Shown here piece by piece: positions 44,691 to 53,879 of a stretch of DNA of 64,000 nt. A program made the translations under genes and the position numbers. The stretch's first letter is position 1; every line of letters starts with the position of its first letter. The notes below the pieces were generated by a model. The model was not told the origin of the DNA and made no database searches. It worked only from the letters and a program-made list of their open reading frames with translations. The DNA is from Streptomyces sp. JJ38 (GTDB lineage: Bacteria; Actinomycetota; Actinomycetes; Streptomycetales; Streptomycetaceae): positions 1 through 64,000 of the forward strand of contig NZ_JABLSI010000016.1 of the NCBI RefSeq assembly GCF_019303475.1, written 5' to 3'.

Positions 44691-46221
44691 GCCCGGTGGT
44701 GCGCTGCTCGTCGCGGGGACGACCTCCGACGCCGGCAAGAGCGTGGTGACGGCGGGCATCTGCCGGTGGTTGGCCCGCCAGGGCGCGAAGGTCGCCCCGT
44801 TCAAGGCGCAGAACATGTCGCTCAACTCCTTCGTGACGCGGGAGGGCGCCGAGATCGGCCGTGCGCAGGCCATGCAGGCCGCCGCCGCCCGGGTCGAGCC
44901 GAGCGCGCTGATGAACCCGGTGCTGCTCAAGCCCGGGTCCGACCGCACGAGCCAGGTCGTGCTGCTGGGCAAGCCCGTCGGGGAGTTGAGCGCCCGCGGT
45001 TACCACCGCGGCCGCGCCGAGGGGCTGCTGGACACGGTGACCGACTGCCTGGCCGAGCTGCGCCGCACGCACGACGCGGTCATCTGCGAGGGGGCGGGCA
45101 GCCCGGCCGAGATCAACCTGCGCCGGACCGACATCGTCAACATGGCCCTGGCCCGCTCGGCCCGGATCCCCGTGGTGGTGGTCGGCGACATCGACCGGGG
45201 CGGCGTGTTCGCGTCCTTCTTCGGGACGACGGCCCTGCTGTCCCCCGAGGACCAGGCCCTGTTGTCCGGGTACATCGTCAACAAGTTCCGCGGGGACGTC
45301 TCCCTGCTGGAGCCGGGCCTCGACATGCTGCACGGCCTGACCGGACGGCCCACCCTCGGGGTGCTGCCCCACCGGCACGGGCTGGGCATCGACGAGGAGG
45401 ACGGGCTGCGGATCTCCCTGCGCGGCACGGTGCGCGAGGCCGCCACCGCGCCGCCGTACGGCGCGGACGTCCTGCGGGTGTCGGTTCTGCCCGTTCCGCT
45501 GATGTCCAACTTCACCGACATCGACGCGCTGGCCGCCGAGCCCGGTGTCGTCGTGCGGTTCAGCGACCGGCCCGAGGAGCTGGCCGACGCCGACCTCGTC
45601 GTCGTCCCCGGTACCCGGGGCACCGTGGGCGCGCTGCGCTGGCTGCGCCGGCGCGGGCTGGCCGACGCGCTGGCCCGGCGGGCCGCCGAGGGGCGTCCCG
45701 TCCTCGGCCTGTGCGGCGGCTTCCAACTGCTCGGTGAGCGCATCGAGGACGAGGTCGAGTCGCGCGCCGGTGTGGTCGACGGGCTCGGGCTGCTGCCGGT
45801 GCGGGTGCGCTTCGCGCGGGAGAAGACCCTCGCCCGCCCCACGGGCAAGGCGCTCGGCGAGGTGGTGGAGGGTTACGAGATCCACCACGGGCTCGCCGAG
45901 GTGCTGGGCGGGGAACCCTTCCTGGACGGCTGCCGCGTGGGAGCCGTGTGGGGCACGCACTGGCACGGCTCGCTGGAGAGCGACGCCTTCCGCCGGGCCT
46001 TCCTGCGCCGCGTCGCGCGGGACACCGGGCGCGCGTTCGTCCCGGCGCCGGACACCGCCTTCGCCGCGCTGCGCGAGGAACAGCTCGACCGGCTCGGCGA
46101 TCTGATCGAGGAGCACGCCGACACCGCGGCGCTGCTCCGGCTCATCGAGGACGGGGTCCCGACGGGTCTGCCGTTCGTACCGCCGGGAGCACCGGCCCAC
46201 CAGGAAGGAGACCACGCATGA
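44677..46221 (+). CDS. cobQ: Cobyric acid synthase CobQ
   Basis: 514-aa glutamine-dependent amidase that converts adenosylcobyrinate a,c-diamide to adenosylcobyric acid. The N-terminal ATP site is [20 protein letters not shown] and the family motif is [20 protein letters not shown]. The C-terminal GATase domain has the nucleophile Cys in [11 protein letters not shown] and the His in GYEIHHG. Start and stop overlap both neighbours (cobD by 14 bp, the chelatase by ATGA), so it is a coupled operon member. Confidence 0.95.
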   Translation: MAAGEPGGALLVAGTTSDAGKSVVTAGICRWLARQGAKVAPFKAQNMSLNSFVTREGAEIGRAQAMQAAAARVEPSALMNPVLLKPGSDRTSQVVLLGKPVGELSARGYHRGRAEGLLDTVTDCLAELRRTHDAVICEGAGSPAEINLRRTDIVNMALARSARIPVVVVGDIDRGGVFASFFGTTALLSPEDQALLSGYIVNKFRGDVSLLEPGLDMLHGLTGRPTLGVLPHRHGLGIDEEDGLRISLRGTVREAATAPPYGADVLRVSVLPVPLMSNFTDIDALAAEPGVVVRFSDRPEELADADLVVVPGTRGTVGALRWLRRRGLADALARRAAEGRPVLGLCGGFQLLGERIEDEVESRAGVVDGLGLLPVRVRFAREKTLARPTGKALGEVVEGYEIHHGLAEVLGGEPFLDGCRVGAVWGTHWHGSLESDAFRRAFLRRVARDTGRAFVPAPDTAFAALREEQLDRLGDLIEEHADTAALLRLIEDGVPTGLPFVPPGAPAHQEGDHA

Positions 46222-48308
46222 GCACGCCCTACCCGTTCACCGCCATCGTGGGCATGGCCGATCTGCGGCTCGGACTGCTGCTCAACGCCGTGTCCCCGGC
46301 GATCGGCGGTGTGCTCGTGCGGGGCGAGAAGGGCACCGCCAAGTCCACGGCGGTGCGGGCCCTCGCCGCCCTCATGCCGAAGCTGGACGTCGTGCCGGGA
46401 TGCCGCTTCTCCTGCGACCCGGCCGCGCCCGACCCGCGGTGCCCCGACGGTCCGCACGAGGCGGGCCCCGGGGAGGCGCGGGCGGCGCGCATGGTGGAGC
46501 TGCCGGTCGGCGCCTCCGAGGACCGCCTGGTGGGTGCCCTGGACATCGAGCGGGCGCTGGCCGAGGGGGTGAAGGCGTTCGAGCCGGGGCTGCTGGCCGA
46601 CGCCCACCGCGGCGTGCTCTACGTGGACGAGGTCAACCTCCTGCACGACCACCTGGTGGACCTGCTGCTGGACGCGGCCGCCATGGGTGCCTCCTACGTC
46701 GAGCGGGAGGGGGTCTCCGTCCGGCACGCCTCGCGGTTCCTGCTCGTGGGCACGATGAACCCGGAAGAGGGCGAGCTGCGCCCGCAGTTGCTTGACCGCT
46801 TCGGCCTGACGGTGGAGGTCGCGGCCTCCCGGGAGACGGACGAGCGGGTCGAGGTCGTGCGCCGGCGGCTGGCCTTCGACGCGGACCCGGAGGGCTTCGC
46901 CGCGCGCTGGACGGCCGAGGAGGCGGAGCTGCGGGAGCGCATCGCCGCCGCCCGCGCCCTGCTGCCCGAGGTGCGGCTCGGCGACGCGGCCCTGCGCCAG
47001 ATCGCCGCCACCTGCGCCGCGTTCGAGGTGGACGGGATGCGTGCCGACATCGTCATGGCGCGCACGGCGACGGCCCTGGCCGCGTGGGCCGGTCGGACCG
47101 AGGTGCTGGAGGAGGACGTGCGGCGGGCGGCTCTGCTGGCCCTGCCCCACCGCAGGCGCCGCAACCCGTTCGACGCCCCCGGCCTGGACGAGGACAAGCT
47201 CGACGAGACGCTGGAGGCCAACGGCGGCAGCGGCGACGGCGACACCGAGCCGGACCCGGACCCGGACGGCGGCCCCGACGGCGAGGGCCCCGGTGACGGA
47301 CCGGACGGCGGCGGGCCGGAGGGTCCCGACGACGGGGGCCCCGACGGCGGCCCGGGCGGACGGCCGCCGCACGAGGGCCACGAGGAGACGCCGCCGCCCG
47401 GCGCACCGGAGTCCGCGGACTCCCCCGGCTCCGACGCGCCGGAGGGCGAGCCCGCCCTGCCCCGGCAGGGCGCCCCGGCGGAGCGGGCCCCGGCCCCGGC
47501 CGCCGAGCCGTTCCGGACCCGGACGCTGTACGTGCCCGGGGTCGGCGAGGGCGCGGCCGGACGCCGTTCCCGGGCCCGCACCGCACAGGGCCGCACCACC
47601 GGGGCCCGCCGCCCGCGGGGTGCGCTGGGAAAGCTGCACCTGGCCGCGACCGTGCAGGCCGCGGCCCCGCACCAGCGCTCCCGGGGCCGCGGCGGCCCCG
47701 GGCTGCTGGTCCGGCGGGACGATCTGCGGGAGGCGGTGCGCGAGGGCCGGGAGGCGAACCTGGTGCTGTTCGTCGTGGACGCCTCGGGGTCGATGGCGGC
47801 CCGGCGGCGGATGAGCGCCGTCAAGGGGGCCGTGCTGTCGCTGCTGCTGGACGCCTACCAGCGCCGGGACAAGGTGGGCCTGGTGACGTTCCGGCGCGGG
47901 GACGCCGAGGTCGTCCTGCCGCCGACGTCGTCCGTGGACGCGGCGGCGGCCCGGCTGGAGTCACTGCCGACCGGTGGTCGCACCCCGCTGGCCTCGGGCC
48001 TGCTGACGGCCCGTGAGGTGCTGCGCGTCGAGCGGCTGCGGGACCCCTCGCGGCGTCCGCTGCTCGTCGCCGTCACCGACGGGCGGGCGACGGGCGGCGT
48101 GGAGCCGGTCGCGCGGGCCCGGCGGGCGGCCCGGCTGCTGGCGGCCGAGGGCACGGCGTCCGTCGTCGTGGACTGCGAGGCGGGCCCGGTGCGGCTGGGT
48201 CTGGCCGGGGAGCTGGCCCGGGACCTGGCAGCGCCCGCGGTGACGCTGGAGGAGTTGCGCGCGGACACCGTGTCCGCGCTGGTCAAGGACGTACGGAGGG
48301 TCGCGTAA
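46218..48308 (+). CDS. ChlI/ChlD-fused chelatase subunit (Mg/Co-chelatase AAA+ plus VWA)
   Basis: 696-aa fusion. The N-terminal AAA+ domain (about 1-320) has Walker [12 protein letters not shown], Walker [21 protein letters not shown] and sensor [19 protein letters not shown] Gly/Asp/Pro-rich acidic linker (about 330-430) with [19 protein letters not shown] runs follows. The C-terminal VWA domain has the MIDAS motif [20 protein letters not shown]. It is the motor subunit that assists a CobN-type cobaltochelatase; no CobN gene is in the window. In this operon it is expected to act on hydrogenobyrinate a,c-diamide. Confidence 0.9.
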   Translation: MSTPYPFTAIVGMADLRLGLLLNAVSPAIGGVLVRGEKGTAKSTAVRALAALMPKLDVVPGCRFSCDPAAPDPRCPDGPHEAGPGEARAARMVELPVGASEDRLVGALDIERALAEGVKAFEPGLLADAHRGVLYVDEVNLLHDHLVDLLLDAAAMGASYVEREGVSVRHASRFLLVGTMNPEEGELRPQLLDRFGLTVEVAASRETDERVEVVRRRLAFDADPEGFAARWTAEEAELRERIAAARALLPEVRLGDAALRQIAATCAAFEVDGMRADIVMARTATALAAWAGRTEVLEEDVRRAALLALPHRRRRNPFDAPGLDEDKLDETLEANGGSGDGDTEPDPDPDGGPDGEGPGDGPDGGGPEGPDDGGPDGGPGGRPPHEGHEETPPPGAPESADSPGSDAPEGEPALPRQGAPAERAPAPAAEPFRTRTLYVPGVGEGAAGRRSRARTAQGRTTGARRPRGALGKLHLAATVQAAAPHQRSRGRGGPGLLVRRDDLREAVREGREANLVLFVVDASGSMAARRRMSAVKGAVLSLLLDAYQRRDKVGLVTFRRGDAEVVLPPTSSVDAAAARLESLPTGGRTPLASGLLTAREVLRVERLRDPSRRPLLVAVTDGRATGGVEPVARARRAARLLAAEGTASVVVDCEAGPVRLGLAGELARDLAAPAVTLEELRADTVSALVKDVRRVA

Positions 48309-48904
48309 TGCCGCAGGGACAGCCGAGCGTGGTACCGAACGACGGGCTGACGACACGTCAGCGGCGCAACCGCCCGCTGGTGATGGTTCACACGGGCCCG
48401 GGCAAGGGGAAGTCGACCGCCGCGTTCGGGCTCGCGCTGCGGGCGTGGAACCAGGGCTGGCCGGTGGGGGTGTTCCAGTTCGTCAAGTCGGCGAAGTGGA
48501 AGGTCGGCGAGGAGCGGGCGCTGAAGGTGCTGGGCGCCTCGGGCGAGGGCGGCACCGTCGCCTGGCACAAGATGGGCGAGGGCTGGTCCTGGGTGCAGCG
48601 GGACATGGCCAGCAGCGAGGAGGCGGCCCGGGAGGGCTGGGAGCAGGTCAAGCGCGACCTGGCGGCCGAGACGTACCGGCTCTACGTGCTGGACGAGTTC
48701 GCCTACCCGATGCACTGGGGCTGGATCGACGTCGAGGAGGTCGTCGGGGTACTCCGGGAGCGTCCGGGCACCCAGCACGTCGTCGTGACCGGCCGCAACG
48801 CGCCGCAGCCACTGCTGGACGCGGCCGACCTCGTCACCGAGATGGGGAAGGTCAAGCACCCGATGGACGCGGGCCAGAAGGGCCAGCGGGGCATCGAGTG
48901 GTGA
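48308..48904 (+). CDS. cobO: Cob(I)yrinic acid a,c-diamide adenosyltransferase CobO
   Basis: 198-aa ATP:corrinoid adenosyltransferase of the BtuR/CobA type. The P-loop is VHTGPGKGKSTAAFGLALRA; NQGWPVGVFQFVKSAKWKVG and LDEFAYPMHWGWIDVEEVV are family segments. It attaches the adenosyl ligand. ATG at 48308 shares one base with the previous stop (TAATG), giving coupling. The C-terminus KHPMDAGQKGQRGIEW is the usual end. Confidence 0.95.
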   Translation: MPQGQPSVVPNDGLTTRQRRNRPLVMVHTGPGKGKSTAAFGLALRAWNQGWPVGVFQFVKSAKWKVGEERALKVLGASGEGGTVAWHKMGEGWSWVQRDMASSEEAAREGWEQVKRDLAAETYRLYVLDEFAYPMHWGWIDVEEVVGVLRERPGTQHVVVTGRNAPQPLLDAADLVTEMGKVKHPMDAGQKGQRGIEW

Positions 48905-48908
48905 TCGC

Positions 48909-50264
48909 ATGACGCACATCCCCCGGGTCGTCCTGGCCGCGCCGGCCTCCGGCAGCGGGAAGACCACCGTCGCCACCGGGCTGATGGCGGCCTTCGCCGA
49001 ACGCGGCCTGGCCGTCTCCGGGCACAAGGTGGGCCCGGACTACATCGACCCGGGCTACCACGCGCTCGTCACCGGGCGTCCCGGCCGGAACCTGGACCCG
49101 TACCTGTGCGGTCCCGAGCGGATCGCCCCGCTGTTCCTGCACGGCGCGGCCGGTGCCGAACTCGCCGTCGTCGAGGGCGTCATGGGCCTGTTCGACGGGG
49201 CGAGCGGGCTGGGTGAGACCGGGTCGACGGCACAGGTGGCGAAGCTGCTGCGGGCGCCCGTGGTGCTCGTGGTGGACGCCTCCTCGCAGTCCCGCTCGGT
49301 GGCGGCGCTGGTGCACGGCTTCGCGTCCTGGGACCCTCAGGTGCGGCTGGCCGGGGTGATCCTCAACAAGGTGGGCTCCGTCCGGCACGAGGAGCTGCTG
49401 CGCGAGGCGCTGGCGGAGTCCGGGGTGCCGGTGCTCGGCGCGCTGCTGCGCAAGCCCCAGGTCAGCGCCCCGTCCCGGCATCTGGGGCTGGTGCCGGTGG
49501 CCGAGCGCCGCTCGGACGCGGTGGACGCGGCCTCGGCGCTGGCCGCCCAGGTGCGCACGGGCGTGGACCTCGACGCCGTGCTGGCGCTGGCCCGCAGCGC
49601 CCCGCCGCTGGCCGAGACGCCGTGGCAGCCGCCCGCCGAACGCCCGGTCGGGCGGCGGCCGGTGGTGGCCGTGGCGGGCGGGGCCGCGTTCACGTTCGCC
49701 TACACGGAACACGCCGAACTGCTGCGGGCGGCCGGTGCCGAGGTCGTGCCGTTCGATCCACTGCGCGACGAGCGGCTGCCCGAGGGGACGTCGGGGGTGG
49801 TGATCGGCGGCGGCTTCCCGGAGGTGTACGGGCCGGAGCTGTCGGCGAACGAGCGGCTGCGGGAGGCCGTGGCGCGGTTCACGGGCCCGGTGGCCGCCGA
49901 GTGCGCCGGCCTGCTCTACCTGGGCCGCGAGCTGGACGGGCTGCCGATGTGCGGGGTGCTGGACGTGTCGGCCCGGATGACGGGACGGCTGACGCTGGGC
50001 TACCGGGAGGCGGTCGCCGTCGGGGACAGCGTCCTGGCGCGGGCGGGCACGCGGGTGCGGGGGCACGAGTTCCACCGCACGACGACCGAGCCGGGTGCGG
50101 GCGGGCGGCCCGCCTGGGGCCTGGTCCGGCCCGAGCGGCGGGTCGAGGGCTTCGTGTCCGGGAACGTGCACGCGTCCTACCTGCATGTGCACTGGGCGGC
50201 CGAACCGGCCCTGGCCCAGCGGTTCGTGGAACGGTGCGCGGCATGGTCGCCACCGGCCGGGTGA
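48909..50264 (+). CDS. cobB: Cobyrinate a,c-diamide synthase CobB
   Basis: 451-aa amidotransferase that amidates carboxylates a and c of (hydrogeno)cobyrinate. The ATP loop is APASGSGKTTVATGLMAAFA, and VGPDYIDPGYHALVTGRPGR is the corrin-binding motif. The glutaminase half carries the nucleophile Cys in VAAECAGLLYLGREL and His in RGHEFHRTT and the end segment HASYLHVHW. It starts four bases after cobO. Confidence 0.95.
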   Translation: MTHIPRVVLAAPASGSGKTTVATGLMAAFAERGLAVSGHKVGPDYIDPGYHALVTGRPGRNLDPYLCGPERIAPLFLHGAAGAELAVVEGVMGLFDGASGLGETGSTAQVAKLLRAPVVLVVDASSQSRSVAALVHGFASWDPQVRLAGVILNKVGSVRHEELLREALAESGVPVLGALLRKPQVSAPSRHLGLVPVAERRSDAVDAASALAAQVRTGVDLDAVLALARSAPPLAETPWQPPAERPVGRRPVVAVAGGAAFTFAYTEHAELLRAAGAEVVPFDPLRDERLPEGTSGVVIGGGFPEVYGPELSANERLREAVARFTGPVAAECAGLLYLGRELDGLPMCGVLDVSARMTGRLTLGYREAVAVGDSVLARAGTRVRGHEFHRTTTEPGAGGRPAWGLVRPERRVEGFVSGNVHASYLHVHWAAEPALAQRFVERCAAWSPPAG

Positions 50265-50653
50265 GCGTCGGCCTGGGCGCGCGGCGTGGCGCCGATGCCG
50301 AGGAGGTACTCTCGGTGATCGCCGCGTCGCTGGCCTCGGCTGGTCTTCCACCGGACGCGGTCGCCGAGTTGGCGACCGTGGCGGGGAAGGCGCACGAGCC
50401 GGGGCTGAGACGGGCGGCGCAACGGCTGGGGGTTCCCCTGCGGGCTTACGGTGCCGCGGAGTTGGCCGCCGTGCCGGTTCCGCATCCCACGCCGGCGGCC
50501 GCGCGCGCCGTCGGAACGCCGAGCGTCGCCGAGGCCGCCGCCCTGCTCAGCGCGGGGCCGGACGCGGAACTGGTCGTTGCCAAACTGAAATCCACGCCGG
50601 AGGCCGGTGGCCCTAGGGTCACTTGCGCCGTCGCACAACGTCGTGCCCGCTGA
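50243..50653 (+). CDS. CobE/CbiG C-terminal domain protein
   Basis: 136-aa protein with RVSVGLGARRGADAEEVLSV, GKAHEPGLRRAAQRLGVPLR and VPHPTPAAARAVGTPSVAEA, the pattern of CobE and the CbiG C-terminal domain, involved in corrin ring contraction/acetaldehyde release. Two starts are possible: ATG at 50243 (overlapping cobB by 22 bp) or GTG at 50261, which forms a GTGA overlap with the cobB stop. Translational coupling applies in either case. Confidence 0.82.
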   Translation: MVATGRVSVGLGARRGADAEEVLSVIAASLASAGLPPDAVAELATVAGKAHEPGLRRAAQRLGVPLRAYGAAELAAVPVPHPTPAAARAVGTPSVAEAAALLSAGPDAELVVAKLKSTPEAGGPRVTCAVAQRRAR

Positions 50654-50690
50654 CCGGCCGTCCCCGCCAGCATCACCCACAGGAGCACCC

Positions 50691-51527
50691 GTGACCACCG
50701 CGCCAGCCCTGCTCGCCCTCAGCCCTGGTATCCGTGACGAGGCGGGGGCCGAGGCCGTCCGGTCCTTCGTCCGCGCCCTCGGCGACGGCGGGACCGGCGC
50801 CCCGGTCGCCCTCGGCTTCACCGGGCACGCCGTCCCCTCGCCGGAGGAGGCCGTCTCCGAACTGGCCGCCCGCGGGGTGCGGCGGCTGGTCACCGTGCCG
50901 CTGACCACGGATGCCGACGGCACCCACGCCGCGGGCGGGCTGCCGCAGGGTCCGTCCCGCGCCGTCGCCGCCCAGCCGGGCCTGGAGGTGGTCACCGGCC
51001 GTCCGCTGGGTGCGCACCCCCTCGTGCTGGACGCGCTGGAGCGCCGGGTGGACGAGGCCCTGGGCGAGCGCACGCGGACGCCGGCCGACCGGGCCACCAC
51101 GACGGTGCTGCTCGTCGGCCGCGGCTCCGGCCGCGCCGAGGACAACGCCGAGGTGCACCGCGTGGCCCGGCTCCTGTGGGAGGGCCGGGGGTTCGCCGGG
51201 GTGGAGACCGCCTTCGTCTCCGTCGCCGCGCCGGACGTCGCCTCCGGGCTGGAGCGCTGCCGGGCGCTGGGCGCGCGGCGGATCGTCGTCCTGCCCTGGT
51301 CCCTGTTCCCGGACGAGCTGACACGTCGCATGGCGCTCCAGGCCGAGGGCTGGTCGGGCGTGTACCCGGAGACCGACGTGCGGGTGGCGGACGTCGTGGG
51401 CGGGGCTCCGGAGGTGGCCGAGCTGGTGTGGCAGCGGTACCGCGAGGCCCTGGCCTGTCAGGCCCGGACCGGCTGCGACTGCTGCGCCCACGCCACCGTC
51501 TCCTCCCCCGTCGGCGAGGAGGGTTAA
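50691..51527 (+). CDS. CbiX-like sirohydrochlorin chelatase homologue lacking the N-terminal catalytic His
   Basis: 278-aa two-domain CbiX-like protein. The first domain starts APALLALSPGIRDEAGAEAV where active relatives read GHGSRDE; Pro12 sits at the metal-binding His. The second histidine is kept (DADGTHAAGG). Domain 2 reads LLVGRGSGRAEDNAEVHRVA and VVLPWSLFPDEL, with Arg for His as is common in the C-terminal half. The tail is Cys-rich (ACQARTGCDCCAHA). GTG at 50691 has AGGAG five bases upstream. It may be a cobalt-binding or regulatory protein rather than an active chelatase. Confidence 0.82.
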   Translation: MTTAPALLALSPGIRDEAGAEAVRSFVRALGDGGTGAPVALGFTGHAVPSPEEAVSELAARGVRRLVTVPLTTDADGTHAAGGLPQGPSRAVAAQPGLEVVTGRPLGAHPLVLDALERRVDEALGERTRTPADRATTTVLLVGRGSGRAEDNAEVHRVARLLWEGRGFAGVETAFVSVAAPDVASGLERCRALGARRIVVLPWSLFPDELTRRMALQAEGWSGVYPETDVRVADVVGGAPEVAELVWQRYREALACQARTGCDCCAHATVSSPVGEEG

Positions 51528-51531
51528 GGCC

Positions 51532-52650
51532 GTGCCAGCACCCTCGACGCCCTCGACCCCCACCGCACACCCGGCGCCGCCGGCGGACGTGACGGCGGAG
51601 GAGGGCGGGCCCGACCTGCGCCACCACGGCGACGCCGAGGTCCGCGGCGCGGCGGCCACGCTCACGGACCTGGCCGTCAACGTCCGTACCGGCACCCCAC
51701 CGGGATGGCTGAAGGCCCGCATCGCCGCCTCCCTGGACACCCTGGCCGCCTATCCCGACGGGCGTGCCGCGCGGCGTGCCGTGGCCCGCCACCACGGCGT
51801 GCCGGAGGAGTGCGTGCTGCTCACCGCGGGCGCCGCCGAGGCGTTCGTGCTGCTGGCCAGGGCGGTGCGGGCGAGCCGCCCCGTCGTCGTCCACCCGCAG
51901 TTCACCGAGCCGGAGGCGGCCCTGCGGGACGCCGGTCACCGGGTGACGCGGGTGCTGCTGGACGCGGCCGAGGGCTTCCGGCTGGACCCGGCCGCCGTGC
52001 CGGAAGCGGCCGACCTCGTCGTCGTCGGCAACCCGACCAACCCGACGTCCGTGCTCCACCCGGCGGCGACCCTGCGGGGCCTGGCCCGCGCCGGGAGAAC
52101 GCTGGTGGTGGACGAGGCGTTCATGGACGCCGTCCCGGGCGAGCGCGAGTCGCTGATCCCGGGGCTGGCCGGGCTGCCCGGGTCCGTCGTGGTGCTGCGC
52201 AGCCTGACGAAGACCTGGGGGCTCGCGGGGCTGCGCATCGGCTACGTGCTGGCGGAGCCCGCGCTGATCGAGGCGCTGGCCGCACAGCAGCCGCTGTGGC
52301 CGGTCAGCACCCCGGCCCTGGCGGCGGCCGAGGCCTGCTGCACCCAGCGGGCACGGGCAGAGGCCGAGGCGGCGGCCGACGTGTTCGCCGCGGACCGGGC
52401 CTACCTGGTGGAGGCACTGGCCCGGTTCACGGAGATCGGTCAGGCCACGCCGTCCCCGATGGCACCGTTCGTGCTGGTCAGCCATCCGCGGGCGAGCGAG
52501 GTCCGGACCCGGCTGCGGGACGTCGGCTTCGCCCTGCGACGGGGCGACACCTTCCCCGGGCTGGGCCCGTCCTGGCTCCGGCTCGCCGTGCGCGACCGGG
52601 CCACGACGGACGCCCTGGTGAGGGCCCTCGCCGCCGTGGGGGTGCGCTGA
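51532..52650 (+). CDS. cobC: CobC-like PLP aminotransferase/threonine-phosphate decarboxylase
   Basis: 372-aa fold-type I PLP enzyme. LAVNVRTGTPPGWLKARIAA, LTAGAAEAFVLLARAV, VVVGNPTNPTSVLHP and the Schiff-base Lys in LRSLTKTWGLAGLRIGYVLA are visible. In cobalamin operons this family makes (R)-1-amino-2-propanol phosphate from threonine phosphate, the arm that CobD attaches. GTG at 51532 lies four bases after the CbiX-like stop. The N-terminal 25 residues are Pro-rich. It is the last gene before a terminator. Confidence 0.88.
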   Translation: MPAPSTPSTPTAHPAPPADVTAEEGGPDLRHHGDAEVRGAAATLTDLAVNVRTGTPPGWLKARIAASLDTLAAYPDGRAARRAVARHHGVPEECVLLTAGAAEAFVLLARAVRASRPVVVHPQFTEPEAALRDAGHRVTRVLLDAAEGFRLDPAAVPEAADLVVVGNPTNPTSVLHPAATLRGLARAGRTLVVDEAFMDAVPGERESLIPGLAGLPGSVVVLRSLTKTWGLAGLRIGYVLAEPALIEALAAQQPLWPVSTPALAAAEACCTQRARAEAEAAADVFAADRAYLVEALARFTEIGQATPSPMAPFVLVSHPRASEVRTRLRDVGFALRRGDTFPGLGPSWLRLAVRDRATTDALVRALAAVGVR

Positions 52651-52670
52651 CGGCGCCCGGCACGGCCGGT

Positions 52671-52706
52671 CGGCGCGGGACGCGGCCGGTACCGCGTCCC
52701 GCGCCG
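52671..52706. terminator. Terminator at the end of the cobalamin operon
   Basis: A 15-bp stem (CGGCGCGGGACGCGG with its complement) and a 6-base loop CCGGTA lie 20 bp past the cobC stop and before the convergent next gene. Confidence 0.85.
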
Positions 52707-52740
52707 CGGCCGCGTCCGGAAGCGTCCCGCCGTCCCCGGG

Positions 52741-53703
52741 TCAGCCGCGACGTCGACGCAGGAGGACGAGGGCCGCGCCGAGGGTGAGCAGCCCCGCAGC
52801 CCCGCCGAGCAGGTAGGGCGTACCGGAGTCGGCGCCGGTGGCCGCGAGATCCGGCCCGGTCTTCGGGGCGCGCACCTCGGCGTCTGTCCGACCCTGCGGA
52901 ATCGTTCCCTCCGGTTCCGCCTCGTCCGGCTCGCCCTCTGGCTCCGAGGTCTCGGCCGGCTCCCGCGGCTCGTCGGCGGGCCGCTCCGGCACGGGCGTAC
53001 GGCAGCTCACGTCGGCGACGCGCACCCGGCCGTCGACCTCGGCGACGCCGAGGTCCAGCGGGTCGACGGAGACCGCGAGCTCGAGCGCCGCGGCCGCCGC
53101 GCTGTGCCGCGTCGTCTCCCGGGGCGCCAGCTCCAGACGCACCTCGCCGACGCCCGGCACCGAGACGGCGGTGGGCCCTCCGGCGCTCAGGGCGACCCGC
53201 TTCCCCAGGACCCGGACCGATCCCGGCACGTCCACCTCGGCCGTGGCCGCCTCCCCGACGGCGCAGACGACCGAGGCGGAGACCGTCTCCAGCTCGATCA
53301 CCGACAGCAGCGGCAGCCCGGGGACGTGCAGCCGCGCCCGGGCGAGGGTGGCCTCGGCGCCGGCACGGTCCGCCGTGACCTCCGCACGGGCGTCCGCGGC
53401 CTCGGCACGCAGCAGGCTGACCGGCTCACCGCCGCCCACTCCGGCGAGTTCGGCGGTGAGCGCCGTCTTCGCGGCCGTCTCAGGCCCGGCGTCCGGGCCC
53501 GAGACGCCCACGTCGTTGAGCGTGGTCCTCAGCGGTACGTCGACGGTGCTGTCCAGCAGCGACACGTCGAGCTGGGCGCGGAGGACCGCGGCCCGGGCGG
53601 CGCCCTCCCGGTCGGCGGGCTCGTCGCCGCCGGTGGCGTGCGCGGGGACGGCCGCGCCGGTCAGGGCGGCGGCGGCGAGCAGGCTGAGGACGGACTTCTT
53701 CAC
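52741..53703 (-). CDS. SCO1860-type LAATG-anchored surface protein
   Basis: 320-aa exported protein. The signal peptide is VKKSVLSLLAAAALTGAAVP with cleavage near AHA-TG. The body is beta-rich with Asp/Val/Ala strands, and an acidic Pro/Glu-rich stalk (ETSEPEGEPDEAEPEG) leads to a sorting signal: LAATG, then a hydrophobic helix (LLGGAAGLLTLGAALVLL) and RRRRG. LAXTG-type signals are cut by class E/F sortases. GTG at 53703 is chosen as the signal start. It is convergent with cobC, and the sortase gene lies 7 kb away. The function of the mature domain is unknown. Confidence 0.88.
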   Translation of the reverse strand: MKKSVLSLLAAAALTGAAVPAHATGGDEPADREGAARAAVLRAQLDVSLLDSTVDVPLRTTLNDVGVSGPDAGPETAAKTALTAELAGVGGGEPVSLLRAEAADARAEVTADRAGAEATLARARLHVPGLPLLSVIELETVSASVVCAVGEAATAEVDVPGSVRVLGKRVALSAGGPTAVSVPGVGEVRLELAPRETTRHSAAAAALELAVSVDPLDLGVAEVDGRVRVADVSCRTPVPERPADEPREPAETSEPEGEPDEAEPEGTIPQGRTDAEVRAPKTGPDLAATGADSGTPYLLGGAAGLLTLGAALVLLRRRRG

Positions 53704-53879
53704 GGCAGGGAACCCCCACGGATGGTGCGGTGCCACGGGCGCGGCCCAATGCGGGGACATCGCTCGCGCCGGTGACGGGACCCCGCCATGGTTGACGCGG
53801 GAGGCGTCGCCCGTCCGGCTTCCGCCTCCGCTTCACCCGGACGGGGCGTCACCGTACGTGCGATCGAATCAGCCGTGTG

